A stretch of 64,000 bases of DNA from Streptomyces sp. BHT-5-2 (GTDB lineage Bacteria > Actinomycetota > Actinomycetes > Streptomycetales > Streptomycetaceae): assembly GCF_019774615.1 (NCBI RefSeq), contig NZ_CP081496.1:5022001-5086000 (forward strand), in the 5' to 3' direction. Shown piece by piece: positions 26,514-34,236 of the stretch; within the stretch, counting starts at the first letter, position 1; each line of letters begins with the position of its first letter. A program made the position numbers and the translations under genes. Under the pieces are notes generated by a model. The model searched no databases and was not told the origin of the DNA. It saw only the letters and a list, made by a program, of their open reading frames with translations.

Positions 26514-26750
26514 TCAACTCCCGCTGGATGCGGACGGTCTGCCGGGTGTGCAGTGCGGAACGTGGTGCTTGCTGTAGTAGGTCGCGACGGACAGCAGGAT
26601 CGCGTTGGCGCTGCGCAACTCGTCGACCTCCCGCTCCAGTTCCGCGATGCGGGACTCGGTCCGCGGCAGGCCGGCGGGGACGGTCCGGCCGGCGGTGTCG
26701 GCTTCGGGGCGGATGAGGTGGAAGGGGTGGACGGGGGCGGGTTCGGGCAT
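26514..26750 (-). CDS. Small coiled-coil protein of unknown function
   Basis: 78 aa, ATG preceded by GAGGAGAG at ideal spacing. Residues ~30-60 (SRIAELEREVDELRSANAIL then LSVATYYSK) make a leucine-heptad coiled coil. The pattern resembles the C-terminal leucine zipper of IS3-family OrfA proteins, but the basic helix-turn-helix that precedes it in real OrfA is absent, and the first 29 residues are unlike any transposase. It sits 126 bp downstream of the ABC permease gene. It may be a decayed transposase fragment captured behind a start signal, or a genuine small partner of the transporter. I cannot decide. Confidence 0.5.
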   Translation of the reverse strand: MPEPAPVHPFHLIRPEADTAGRTVPAGLPRTESRIAELEREVDELRSANAILLSVATYYSKHHVPHCTPGRPSASSGS

Positions 26751-26876
26751 GGATCTCTCCTCGCTCGGGGCTCGGTGATCTCTCGCGCGGCTCGGGGCTC
26801 GGGGCGCGGTGCGTGGTGCGGGTGTCGCGCCGGGCGGCCGGCCGGCGGCCGACGGGGCGGCGCCGGCCGGGCCGGA

Positions 26877-28484
26877 TCAGTCGCGGCTGAAGCGGCGCAG
26901 CACGGTCGCCGCGAAGACGACGGCCATCAGGGCCGCGGCCACCATGACGGTCATCGGCGGCTGCACCTTGGCCAGTTCGCTGCTGTCCCGCAGGGCGCCC
27001 ATGAAGTCGAAGATCGGCAGCCCGTTGGCGACGGAGTACCACAGTGGTACGTAGACCGCCTGGAAGAGCCGGTGGGTGCGGCTGAGCGTGCCCAGGGCCA
27101 TGGCCAGCGACGGGATGAACAGGGCGCCGCCGGTCCAGCCCGCCAGGGCGAGCCAGTCCCCGGCCGCGATCAGGCGGATGAGGGGGCCGATGCCGGCCAC
27201 GACGGTGACGGTCAGGCCCGCGGCCCACTCGGCCAGCACCCGGCGGCGTACCGCGGGGTAGGCAGCGAGCATGCCCTCGACACCGTGCTCGTGGCGCTGG
27301 GTGCCGAGCCGGGACCAGATCAGGACCGGCCAGATCCAGGACAGCGGCAGCATGACGCGGGTGATGCCGTGGATGGCCGGGGCGGTGAGCCCGCAGATCA
27401 TCAGGAACGCGGCGCCCAGCCACCACCACCAGCGCACGCCCTGGAGCAGGATGCGGATCTCGCCGGCCCACAGCCGCAGGGTCACCGCGCCCGGTTCCGG
27501 GCGGGTGCGCAGCACGCTGCCCACGGTGGGTCGGGTGGCGGCGTCGGCTCCGACCTCGTCGACGAAGACCGGCTGGACGGTGCCGTCGGCCGCGTCCTGG
27601 ACCTGCTGGGCGGCGGGCCGGTGACGGCGGCTGCGCGAGGGGTCGAAGCGGCCGAACCACAGCGTCGGGAGCAGGGCGACGAGGGCGGCGATCAGCAGCA
27701 GGGTCACCCGGCCGAGGACATAGCCGGCGGTCGGGGTGAAACCGTGCCAGGTGAACAGCCCCAGCGGCTTGTCCAGATAGGTCAGGCCGAGGCTGAACGC
27801 GCCGGTGACGTCGATGTGTTGGGCGACCATGTCGGTGTACATGGACTTCACGACGCTGTTGACGCCGATGCCGTCGAGCGGCAGCCCGGGGCCCTGACCG
27901 GCGGTCGAGACGACGAGCCAGATGCAGAACCACAGGATGTTGCCGACGCCGGTGCGCAGCACGGGCAGCGACTCGAAGAGCAGGGCGCAGGCGGCGGTCA
28001 GCGCGACCAGCGGCAGCGCGATCAGCGCGAACGGCTGCCACAGGGCCACCAGGTCGAGGTCCGTGGACTCGCCGCGGGCCAGCTGCATGACCAGGGCGGT
28101 GACCGCGAGCACGCCGAGCATGGAGGCCAGCAGCAGCAGGTTGCTCAGGAACTTGCCGGCCATGTACGCGGGGGTGCGCAGCGGGGTGGCGGCGAGCAGT
28201 TGGCCGACGCGGGTGCTGCGGTCGCGCTCGATGGAGTTGCGGACGATGTAGAAGCCGCCGAGGGTGAGCCACAGGCCGGCCGCCAGCGCCGTCACCATGC
28301 CGACGTAGGCGCTGTTGTAGATCCCTCGGTGATCACCGACCTGCATGATCATCCATTTGGCGTCCGAGGACGGTACCGCCACGTATCCCAGGGCGACGGC
28401 CGCGGCCAGCACCACGAGGTAGGCGGGGCGACGGATCCGGTCGCGGAAGTCGGCCACCGCGAGACCGGTGAGCATCTGGAACAC
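26877..28484 (-). CDS. ABC-2-type transporter permease
   Basis: 535 aa from GTG 28484 (ATG 28475 is an alternative three residues in). Multiple hydrophobic segments (about 12) are spread over the length, for instance around residues 20-40, 60-85, 115-135, 155-175 and 250-275, with a ~75-residue hydrophilic loop near 280-350. The layout SIERDRSTRVGQLLAATPLRTPAYMAGKFLSN early in the chain is typical of ABC-2/ABC exporter permeases of actinomycetes. The start lies within a few bases of the ATPase stop, indicating coupling. Together with the ATPase it should export, or act on, a hydrophobic substrate; a role in peptide-antibiotic resistance is inference from context only. Confidence 0.82.
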   Translation of the reverse strand: MFQMLTGLAVADFRDRIRRPAYLVVLAAAVALGYVAVPSSDAKWMIMQVGDHRGIYNSAYVGMVTALAAGLWLTLGGFYIVRNSIERDRSTRVGQLLAATPLRTPAYMAGKFLSNLLLLASMLGVLAVTALVMQLARGESTDLDLVALWQPFALIALPLVALTAACALLFESLPVLRTGVGNILWFCIWLVVSTAGQGPGLPLDGIGVNSVVKSMYTDMVAQHIDVTGAFSLGLTYLDKPLGLFTWHGFTPTAGYVLGRVTLLLIAALVALLPTLWFGRFDPSRSRRHRPAAQQVQDAADGTVQPVFVDEVGADAATRPTVGSVLRTRPEPGAVTLRLWAGEIRILLQGVRWWWWLGAAFLMICGLTAPAIHGITRVMLPLSWIWPVLIWSRLGTQRHEHGVEGMLAAYPAVRRRVLAEWAAGLTVTVVAGIGPLIRLIAAGDWLALAGWTGGALFIPSLAMALGTLSRTHRLFQAVYVPLWYSVANGLPIFDFMGALRDSSELAKVQPPMTVMVAAALMAVVFAATVLRRFSRD

Positions 28485-28488
28485 CGCG

Positions 28489-29409
28489 TCACACCGCCCC
28501 GGCCCGCAGCGTCCGCCCGCCGAAGCCCTGGGCGGGCCGGCCGCCCTCGGCGGACCGGATGATGCCGAGGTAGGCGTCCTCCAGGTCGGGCGTGAGCGGG
28601 GCGGCGCCCTCGTAGGGCCGTTCCTCCGACAGCAGCCGGATGCGGACGCCCTCGGCGGTGCGCACCAGGCGGCTGACGATGTACTGCGCCTGCACCGCCG
28701 GTACGGAGGACGGGTCGACCAGCACCTCCCACACCTGGCCGGTCACCGAGCGCAGCAGGTCCTCGGGGGAGCCGCGGCGCTGCAGCCGACCGCCGGCCAG
28801 CACCGCGATGTCGGAGGCCACCGACTCGACGTCGGAGACGATGTGGGTGGAGAGCAGCACGACCTTGTCGGCCGCGAGGTCGCTGAGGAGGTTGCGGAAC
28901 CGCACCCGCTCCTCGGGGTCGAGGCCCGCTGTGGGCTCGTCCACGATGATGACCTGCGGGTCGGCGAGCAGCACCTGGGCGATGCCGACCCGGCGCAGCA
29001 TGCCGCCGGAGTACTTGCCCAGCGGCCGCTTGACCGCCTCGGTGAGGTTGACCAGCTCCAGCAGTTCGTCGATCCGGGCCCTGGCGGTGCGGGCCGAGAC
29101 GCCCTTGGCCGCGGCCATGTACCGGAGGAACTCGCGGGAGGTGAGGTTCGGGTAGACCCCGAAGTCCTGCGGGAGGTAACCCAGCGCCCGGCGCAGGGTG
29201 TTGGGGCGGGCCACCACGTCCTCGCCGTGGAAGCGGACGGTGCCGCTGGTGGGCCGGGTGACGGTGGCGGCGATCCGCATCAGGGACGACTTGCCGGCGC
29301 CGTTGGGGCCCAACAGGCCCACCATTCCCGGTTCCAGACGCAGCGTCAGATTGTCGACGGCGCGTTTGCCGCCCTTGTAGACCTTGGTGACGTCGACGAG
29401 TTCCAGCAC
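28489..29409 (-). CDS. ABC transporter ATP-binding protein
   Basis: 306 aa. Walker A LLGPNGAGKSSLMR (near residues 32-45), Q-loop YLPQDFG, signature YSGGMLRRVGIAQ, Walker B VIIVDEPTAGLDPEE and the switch His in VVLLSTHIVSDVE are all intact, so it should hydrolyse ATP. The C-terminal ~90 residues are an accessory domain typical of ABC-2 exporter ATPases. It begins three bases before the stop of the lipoprotein gene region (29413) and ends five bases before the permease start: a tight lipoprotein-ATPase-permease operon. Confidence 0.93.
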   Translation of the reverse strand: MLELVDVTKVYKGGKRAVDNLTLRLEPGMVGLLGPNGAGKSSLMRIAATVTRPTSGTVRFHGEDVVARPNTLRRALGYLPQDFGVYPNLTSREFLRYMAAAKGVSARTARARIDELLELVNLTEAVKRPLGKYSGGMLRRVGIAQVLLADPQVIIVDEPTAGLDPEERVRFRNLLSDLAADKVVLLSTHIVSDVESVASDIAVLAGGRLQRRGSPEDLLRSVTGQVWEVLVDPSSVPAVQAQYIVSRLVRTAEGVRIRLLSEERPYEGAAPLTPDLEDAYLGIIRSAEGGRPAQGFGGRTLRAGAV

Positions 29410-29412
29410 GGT

Positions 29413-29808
29413 TCAGCTCTTGCCGCTCAGGGACTGCTCGCCGTCCTTGGAGACCGTGATGCCCTTGGGGACCTCGACCTGGAACTTGGCGTCGCAGATG
29501 GCGATCCCGCTGCAGCCGGCGTCGATGTCGAGGGTGTCGCCCTTGAGGACCCACTTGAGGTGCTCGGTGCCGGCGGCGGAGTCGAACCAGCGGGTGACCT
29601 TGATGTCCTTGCGGTCGGCCGCGACGATCTTGGTGGCGACCTCGTGCGTGGTCACGTTCAGCGACTTGCCGCTGTAGGCGAAGGTCTTGGTCACGGGCTT
29701 GGCCTTCGAGGCGTCCACCGAGCAGCCGGTGAGGCCGAACGCGGCGACGCAGGCCGCCGCCGCGGCGACGAGTGTGACGGGCCGCTTCGCTCGGGCGCTT
29801 GAGAACAT
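29413..29808 (-). CDS. Lipoprotein, DUF4097-like beta-strand domain
   Basis: 131 aa from ATG 29808 with GGAGGAAC upstream. A signal peptide ends in the lipobox LTGC (cysteine near residue 29), so the mature protein should be a membrane-anchored lipoprotein. The remainder has repeated short beta-strands (TFAYSGKSLNVTTHE, IKVTRWFD, WVLKGDTLDIDAGC, FQVEVPKGITVSKDG) like DUF4097 adhesin-type sheets. Two cysteines in the C-terminal half could pair. It is the first gene of the ABC operon, and the palindrome at 29887-29904 lies 79 bases upstream. It may present or sense the transporter's substrate; that is inference. Confidence 0.75.
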   Translation of the reverse strand: MFSSARAKRPVTLVAAAAACVAAFGLTGCSVDASKAKPVTKTFAYSGKSLNVTTHEVATKIVAADRKDIKVTRWFDSAAGTEHLKWVLKGDTLDIDAGCSGIAICDAKFQVEVPKGITVSKDGEQSLSGKS

Positions 29809-29886
29809 CGGTTCCTCCAGGGTTACGGGCGGTGCACTCATGGGCGGTGCACTGATGAAAGGATCTCGATTCCCCGCCGCCGCCAC

Positions 29887-29904
29887 ATCTGCCGATCGGC
29901 AGAT
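29887..29904. promoter_or_regulatory. 18-bp palindrome upstream of the lipoprotein-ABC operon
   Basis: ATCTGCCGATCGGCAGAT, a perfect palindrome. The same half-sites recur at 31195-31212. Position and symmetry suggest a binding site for the neighbouring LuxR-type response regulator. Confidence 0.7.
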
Positions 29905-29944
29905 ATCGGCTCGGCGGAGCGGTCGGCTCGGCGGGGCCGTCGGC

Positions 29945-31132
29945 TCACCGGAGTGCGGGCGCCGGCAGCAGGCAGCGGACCCGCCATCCGGGGCCGTGCG
30001 GGCCGGCCTGCAGGGTGCCGCCCAGGGCACTGACCCGCTCGTCCAGGCCGGCCAGGCCGGTGCCGCCGCCCTGCCGGGAGCCGGCCGGGGCCGCGGGTCC
30101 GGCGTCGTCGGCGACGGTGACCTCCACGGCGCGGTCGGCGGTGCGGCCGGCGAACACCTCGACCCGTCCGGCCTGCGGCGCGTGCCGCCGTACGTTGGTC
30201 AGGGCCTCCAGCACCACCCGGTAGGCGGTGTCCTCGGCCTCCCGCGACAGCGTGCCGGTCACCTCGTCCTCCAGCGACAGCGCCACCTCCGCGGCGGCCA
30301 TCGAGGAGAAGCGGCCGATGAGTTCGGGCAGGTCGGCCAGGCCGTAGAGGCGGGTGGGCGGCGGCTCGCCCCACTTGCGGCTCTCCGCCGCGCGCAGCGC
30401 GGCCACCGTCTGGTCCATGGAGTCCAGGGCCCGCAGCCCGGCCTGCTCGATGCGCTGGAGCAGCGCCCGGTACTCCTCGGGGCCGGCGTCGTCGACGAGC
30501 TGTGCCGCCTGGGCCTCCAGGACGATGCCGGTCACCTCGTGGGCGACGAAGTCGTGCAGGTCCCGGGCGACTTCCAGGCGCTGCTCGCGCCGGGCCAGGG
30601 CCACCGCGTGCGAACGGCGGTTGTCCAGCGACCGCAGATACAGCCCGACGCCCCCCGCGACGGCGACCGGGAACAGGGCGAAGAGCGCGCCGGCGACCGA
30701 CTCCTTCAGCCCCGTGGTGGGGGCGTGCAGGGTGAACCGCAGCGGCAGCAGTACCGCGGCGGCGCCGGTCAGCGGGGCGACGAAGGCCACCTTGGGGCTG
30801 GGCACATGGCGTACCACCCGCTCCAACAGGACCAACAGCGCGACGGTTTCGAACGGGTACCAGAGGATCACCAGGCCCGGTGGGCCGAAGTAGCCCGCGT
30901 CGGCGGCCAGGGAGAGCAGGGCCGCCCCGGCCGCCGCCCGGTCCAGCGAGATCCGGCCGATCGGCCAGACCAGCAGCGCCGCGGCGAGCGTCAGCGCGGC
31001 GACGACGGCCGCCGGAGCGGCGCTCGGGGGCGACACCAGGGCGGGGAGCAGCATCGCGCCGGCCGCGAACCCGGCCCAGCGGCCGCGCCGTTGCCGTCGG
31101 CGCTCCGGGAGCGGAAGAGTTTCGTCATCCAT
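29945..31132 (-). CDS. Sensor histidine kinase, NarL-type (HisKA_3)
   Basis: 395 aa. Residues ~18-165 contain four to six hydrophobic segments and very short loops, so it is an intramembrane-sensing type with no extracellular domain. The dimerisation/phosphoacceptor segment is RLEVARDLHDFVAHEVTGIVL with H193 as the phosphoacceptor, and the ATP-binding domain has the N-box ALTNVRRHA and GGGTGLAGLDERVSALGG. It ends 136 bp before the lipoprotein gene and starts 140 bp after the response regulator stop; both gaps carry the shared palindrome. It should phosphorylate the adjacent regulator. Confidence 0.9.
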   Translation of the reverse strand: MDDETLPLPERRRQRRGRWAGFAAGAMLLPALVSPPSAAPAAVVAALTLAAALLVWPIGRISLDRAAAGAALLSLAADAGYFGPPGLVILWYPFETVALLVLLERVVRHVPSPKVAFVAPLTGAAAVLLPLRFTLHAPTTGLKESVAGALFALFPVAVAGGVGLYLRSLDNRRSHAVALARREQRLEVARDLHDFVAHEVTGIVLEAQAAQLVDDAGPEEYRALLQRIEQAGLRALDSMDQTVAALRAAESRKWGEPPPTRLYGLADLPELIGRFSSMAAAEVALSLEDEVTGTLSREAEDTAYRVVLEALTNVRRHAPQAGRVEVFAGRTADRAVEVTVADDAGPAAPAGSRQGGGTGLAGLDERVSALGGTLQAGPHGPGWRVRCLLPAPALR

Positions 31133-31194
31133 GGGGTGAGGCTACGCACCTTCCAGGCCGCCGGCGGCGGTGAGCACGGAACGCATCGTGCGGC

Positions 31195-31212
31195 ATCTGC
31201 CGTACGGCAGAT
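31195..31212. promoter_or_regulatory. 18-bp palindrome upstream of the histidine kinase gene
   Basis: ATCTGCCGTACGGCAGAT, a perfect palindrome located 63 bases before the kinase start. It differs from the copy at 29887 only at the central two bases. Confidence 0.7.
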
Positions 31213-31272
31213 ATTTCCGGCGGGCGGTCCCGGGCCGTTACGCGGCGGTGTCCGCACCGGGGCCGGGGAATG

Positions 31273-31944
31273 TCAGCCGGGCAGCTGCCCGGTGGCATAG
31301 CCCAATTCCCAGGCGCGCACCGCGATCCCGACCCGATTCCGGACCTGGAGCTTGCGCTGAATGCTGGCGACATGCGTCTTGACGGTGCCCGCCGAGATGA
31401 ACAACTCGCGGGCGATATCGGAATTGGACTTGCCCTCGGCGACCTTTCCGGCGATCTCCGCCTCGCGCTCGGTCAGTACCGAGTCGCGCTGTTTCCGGCC
31501 CCGCCGGCCGGTCGTCGGACCGGTGACGTGCTGTAGCAGACGCGCCGTGATCTGCGGGCTGATCAGGCTGTCGCCGGCCACCGCCGCCCGGACCGCCTCG
31601 ACCAGCAGCGCCGGACCCGAGCGTTTGAGGACGAATCCCGAGGCGCCGAAGCGCAGCGCGGGATAGACGTATTCGTCGAGATCGAAGGTGGTGACGACGA
31701 CGACCCGGACCGGATGCGGAAATGCCGGATCGACCAGCCGGCGGGTCACCTCCAGGCCGTCCATCCGCGGCATCCGGATGTCCACCAGCGCGACGTCGGG
31801 GCCGAGTGTGCGGGCCAGTTCGACGGCGTCCGCGCCGTTCGTCGCCTCGCCGACCACCGTCATGTCGGACTGGCTCTCCACGATGCGGCGCATTCCCCGG
31901 CGAACCATCTCCTGGTCGTCGGCGATCAACAAACGAATAGTCAC
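31273..31944 (-). CDS. LuxR/NarL-family response regulator
   Basis: 223 aa from a GTG at 31944. The receiver domain has the acidic pair D9-D10, phosphoacceptor D55 in LVDIRMPRMDG, the conserved Thr in VVVTTFD and K109-region VLKRSG. The C-terminal LuxR helix-turn-helix spans ~155-215 (LTEREAEIAGKVAEGKSNSDIARELFISAGTVKTHVASI). Upstream there is no clear Shine-Dalgarno; a CAGAAT -10-like hexamer lies ten bases before the GTG, so the message may be leaderless. A degenerate copy of the shared palindrome overlaps this promoter (13 of 18 matches at 31952-31969). Partner of the adjacent kinase. Confidence 0.92.
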   Translation of the reverse strand: MTIRLLIADDQEMVRRGMRRIVESQSDMTVVGEATNGADAVELARTLGPDVALVDIRMPRMDGLEVTRRLVDPAFPHPVRVVVVTTFDLDEYVYPALRFGASGFVLKRSGPALLVEAVRAAVAGDSLISPQITARLLQHVTGPTTGRRGRKQRDSVLTEREAEIAGKVAEGKSNSDIARELFISAGTVKTHVASIQRKLQVRNRVGIAVRAWELGYATGQLPG

Positions 31945-31990
31945 AAGCGGGAATTCTGCCGTATGGCGGGACGGGCCGGGGCGGCTTTCT

Positions 31991-32009
31991 CCGGGCAGCT
32001 CCTGCCCGG
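31991..32009. terminator. Hairpin after the MbtH gene
   Basis: Perfect 8-bp arms CCGGGCAG and CTGCCCGG with a 3-base loop, about 30 bases beyond the MbtH stop and ahead of the response-regulator promoter. Likely marks the downstream end of the biosynthetic operon. Confidence 0.5.
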
Positions 32010-32038
32010 CGCCGCCACCGGCCGGATATGACGTACCG

Positions 32039-32263
32039 TCAGGCCGAGTCGGCCCCTTCCATGGACCGCACCAGGCTGCGGGGCCGCATGTCGGTCCAGT
32101 GCTCGGTGATGTGGTCCAGGGCCGACTGGCGGTCGGTCTCCGCGAGGGCCACCGTCCAGCCGGCCGGCACCTCGGCGAAGGCCGGCCAGAGCGAGTGCTG
32201 GCCCTCGTCGTTGATCAGCACCAGGAAGCGGCCGTCGGGGTCGTCGAAGGGGTTTGCGCCCAT
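32039..32263 (-). CDS. MbtH-like NRPS partner protein
   Basis: 74 aa. It contains the family hallmarks: NPFDDPDGRFLVLINDEGQHSLWPAFAEVPAGW and the C-terminal WTDMRPRSL, including the conserved tryptophans and the Asn-Pro-Phe start. MbtH proteins bind the N-terminal part of adenylation domains and are needed for activity or solubility of many NRPS A domains, commonly those using Tyr or modified residues. Its presence at the end of the biosynthetic block supports a service role for MppA or MppB. Separated by 94 bp from the ArsR-like gene upstream on the same strand, probably the last gene of that transcript. Confidence 0.95.
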   Translation of the reverse strand: MGANPFDDPDGRFLVLINDEGQHSLWPAFAEVPAGWTVALAETDRQSALDHITEHWTDMRPRSLVRSMEGADSA

Positions 32264-32357
32264 CTGTTCTTGTGTCCTCTCGTGTTCGGGGTGCGAGCGG
32301 TGCCGGTGGTGCCGGGCCCTGGCGGCGGCCCGGGGGACGGGGCCGCCGCCAGGAGTT

Positions 32358-33371
32358 TCAGACCGCCTGCCGGTCGGCGCCGGGGCCCACGGGCCTGAAC
32401 GGCATCGTCCGCATGCGCTGCGGCGGAACGATCGGTAACGGAGCGGGGGACCGTGCGGGGAGGCTGTCGCCCCCGCTGTGCCGCAGCAGGGCGGTGCCCA
32501 GGGGCGTGAGGGCGTGCAGGGCGGTGTTGCGGTTGCGGGAGGTGGTCACCAGCCCGGACCGGCGCAGCACCGCCGCGTGCTTGCTGGCACCGGCCAGCGA
32601 GATGCCCAGCCGTTCGGCGAGTTCGCCCGTGGAGCAGCCCTCGGTGAGCGCTTCGAGCGCGGCCGCCCTGGTGTGGCCGACCAGCGCGCCGAGCGCCTGC
32701 TCGTCGTGTTCCGGCGTCCCCCAGATGTCACCGCGCGAGGAGACCTTCACGGGGTAGACCAGTACCGGCATGGACTCCTTGCCGACCGCCGGGACGAAGG
32801 CGCAGGACTGCTCGGACAGGAAGAACGACGGGCACAGCAGCAGCCCGCGGCCGTCCAGGTGGATGTCGCGGTGCGGCCCGTGCCGCACCTCCAGCACCGG
32901 TGCCCGCCAGCGGACCTTCGGGTGCACCGAACTCAGCAGCCGCTCGACGCCGTGCGCGATGGCCACCCTGCCCCAGCCCTCCCGGGCGCCGTCGAGATGG
33001 CCGCGGATCAGGCTCCAGTGGGGCAGCACCGCCACCCGGCACAGTTCGGCCAGCATCCGGGTGCCGTTGCGCTCCTCGCCCGGCGCGATCTGGTCAGGAT
33101 CGGCGCCGAAGGTGAAGGCGTCGGCGAAGGCCTCCGGCAGCTCCTCCAGCGTGCGGAACTGCTGGGACAGCGCCATGAACCGTGCCGCGTCCCTGCCCAG
33201 TTCGGCGCGGACGGTGCGCCGCCACTCGTGGAAGGCGACGTCCCCGTTGCGGCCGAAGAGGTAGAGCGCGAAGGCGCTCTCCGCCAACGGCCCCAGGGTC
33301 GCCAGCATCCTGGTATGAGCCAGGTCCTCAACTGTGAAGTGGATCCTCAGCACGTGCTCCCCCATTGTCAT
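32358..33371 (-). CDS. ArsR-like winged-helix regulator, cluster-situated
   Basis: 337 aa. The first ~235 residues are an actinomycete-specific N-terminal region (FTVEDLAHTRMLATLGPLAESAFALYLF and LCPSFFLSEQSCAFV) with no known ligand. Residues ~240-300 form an ArsR-type winged helix (GHTRAAALEALTEGCSTGELAERLGISLAGASKHAAVLRRSGLVT). The start codon (ATG 33371, or ATG 33365) lies inside the 3' end of mppR, a 44-base overlap that implies coupled translation with the enduracididine genes. It is the only regulator within the cluster part visible here and is therefore a candidate for the repeat motif seen upstream of mppO and the acyltransferases. Effector unknown. Confidence 0.82.
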   Translation of the reverse strand: MTMGEHVLRIHFTVEDLAHTRMLATLGPLAESAFALYLFGRNGDVAFHEWRRTVRAELGRDAARFMALSQQFRTLEELPEAFADAFTFGADPDQIAPGEERNGTRMLAELCRVAVLPHWSLIRGHLDGAREGWGRVAIAHGVERLLSSVHPKVRWRAPVLEVRHGPHRDIHLDGRGLLLCPSFFLSEQSCAFVPAVGKESMPVLVYPVKVSSRGDIWGTPEHDEQALGALVGHTRAAALEALTEGCSTGELAERLGISLAGASKHAAVLRRSGLVTTSRNRNTALHALTPLGTALLRHSGGDSLPARSPAPLPIVPPQRMRTMPFRPVGPGADRQAV

Positions 33372-34236
33372 CTCTGATGTCGTGCGCGCTCGACGAGTAG
33401 TCGCTGAGCAGTCGGCCGCCGTGCAGGGTCTCCCCGTAGGCGAACACGTGGCCGTCCCCTACCTCCAAAGGCGCGAGCGTCCGGAAATCATCCCCCAGTC
33501 CCTCGAAGAACGTGAGATCGCCCGATCCGGTCCAGATCGGGGAGAACTCCACATCGCTGACCTCGGACGCGACCAGCCGCGGCCGCGGCCCGGCCGCCGA
33601 GGGCACCCACTCCGGGAACACCAGGGTGTGGGCCAGGGGGACGTCGTGCAGCACCGGCCGCCGGTCGGTCTGCCGCTCGATGGTGACGGCGGCCTCCACG
33701 ACCCGCCGTCCGTTGACGGACAGCGCGCCGTCGAACCGGCCGCCGGGCTCCAGCCGGGAGCCGGCCCGGCCGACCGTGACCGGCCGGCTCTGGTGGACCA
33801 CGCCGAACTGCTTGGGCATGCCCTGCACCCAGCCGCGCATCATCGGCACGGCCTGGTCCACCCAGGCGTACGGCGCCCGGGCCATGGGACGGCCCTCGAA
33901 CTCGCAGCCGAGCAGGATCAGGAACTCCCCGAACTGGCAGCGCGCGGGATCGGTCAGCTCCGCCCCGTCCGCGGAGCACCACTGCCAGGTGGCGAACACC
34001 GCGGCCGCGGCACCCGGGTCGGCGCCCGGCTCCAGCCCCGGCGGCAGGAAGCGCCGTGCCGCGTCCGGGTCGACGCGGTACTCGACCATGACCACCTCGC
34101 CGGAGAAGTGCCACGGCGGCGGGGTGAGCATCGCCGACTCGCCGGTCGGCGAGAGCGGCAGGCTGTAGCCGACGGGGCCGCCGTCGCCCGGACCGGCCGC
34201 CGTGGGCCGGCCGTTGGTCCCGATGCTGGTCGTCAC
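33328..34236 (-). CDS. mppR: MppR-like acetoacetate-decarboxylase-superfamily enzyme of enduracididine biosynthesis
   Basis: 302 aa from GTG 34236, which overlaps the mppQ stop by four bases (GTGA). The fold family is recognised from FATWQWCSADGAELTDPARCQFGEFLILLGCEFEGRPMARAPYAWVDQAVPMMRGWVQGMPKQFG; K142 in GMPKQFG is the Schiff-base lysine and lies at the spacing expected for characterised MppR. MppR does not decarboxylate; by published work it catalyses cyclisation/dehydration of a 4-hydroxy-2-ketoarginine intermediate to form the ring of enduracididine. Its position behind mppP and mppQ in an overlapping chain matches that pathway. Confidence is high for family and high for pathway because all three enzymes occur together. 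Confidence 0.9.
   Translation of the reverse strand: MTTSIGTNGRPTAAGPGDGGPVGYSLPLSPTGESAMLTPPPWHFSGEVVMVEYRVDPDAARRFLPPGLEPGADPGAAAAVFATWQWCSADGAELTDPARCQFGEFLILLGCEFEGRPMARAPYAWVDQAVPMMRGWVQGMPKQFGVVHQSRPVTVGRAGSRLEPGGRFDGALSVNGRRVVEAAVTIERQTDRRPVLHDVPLAHTLVFPEWVPSAAGPRPRLVASEVSDVEFSPIWTGSGDLTFFEGLGDDFRTLAPLEVGDGHVFAYGETLHGGRLLSDYSSSAHDIRDDNGGARAEDPLHS

Noticed and set aside
26504..32041. The 12-mer GACGTACCGTCA occurs at 26505-26516 and 32030-32041, each time at a minus-strand gene end
   Set aside because: Short, overlaps coding stop codons and has no common regulatory position; likely chance.
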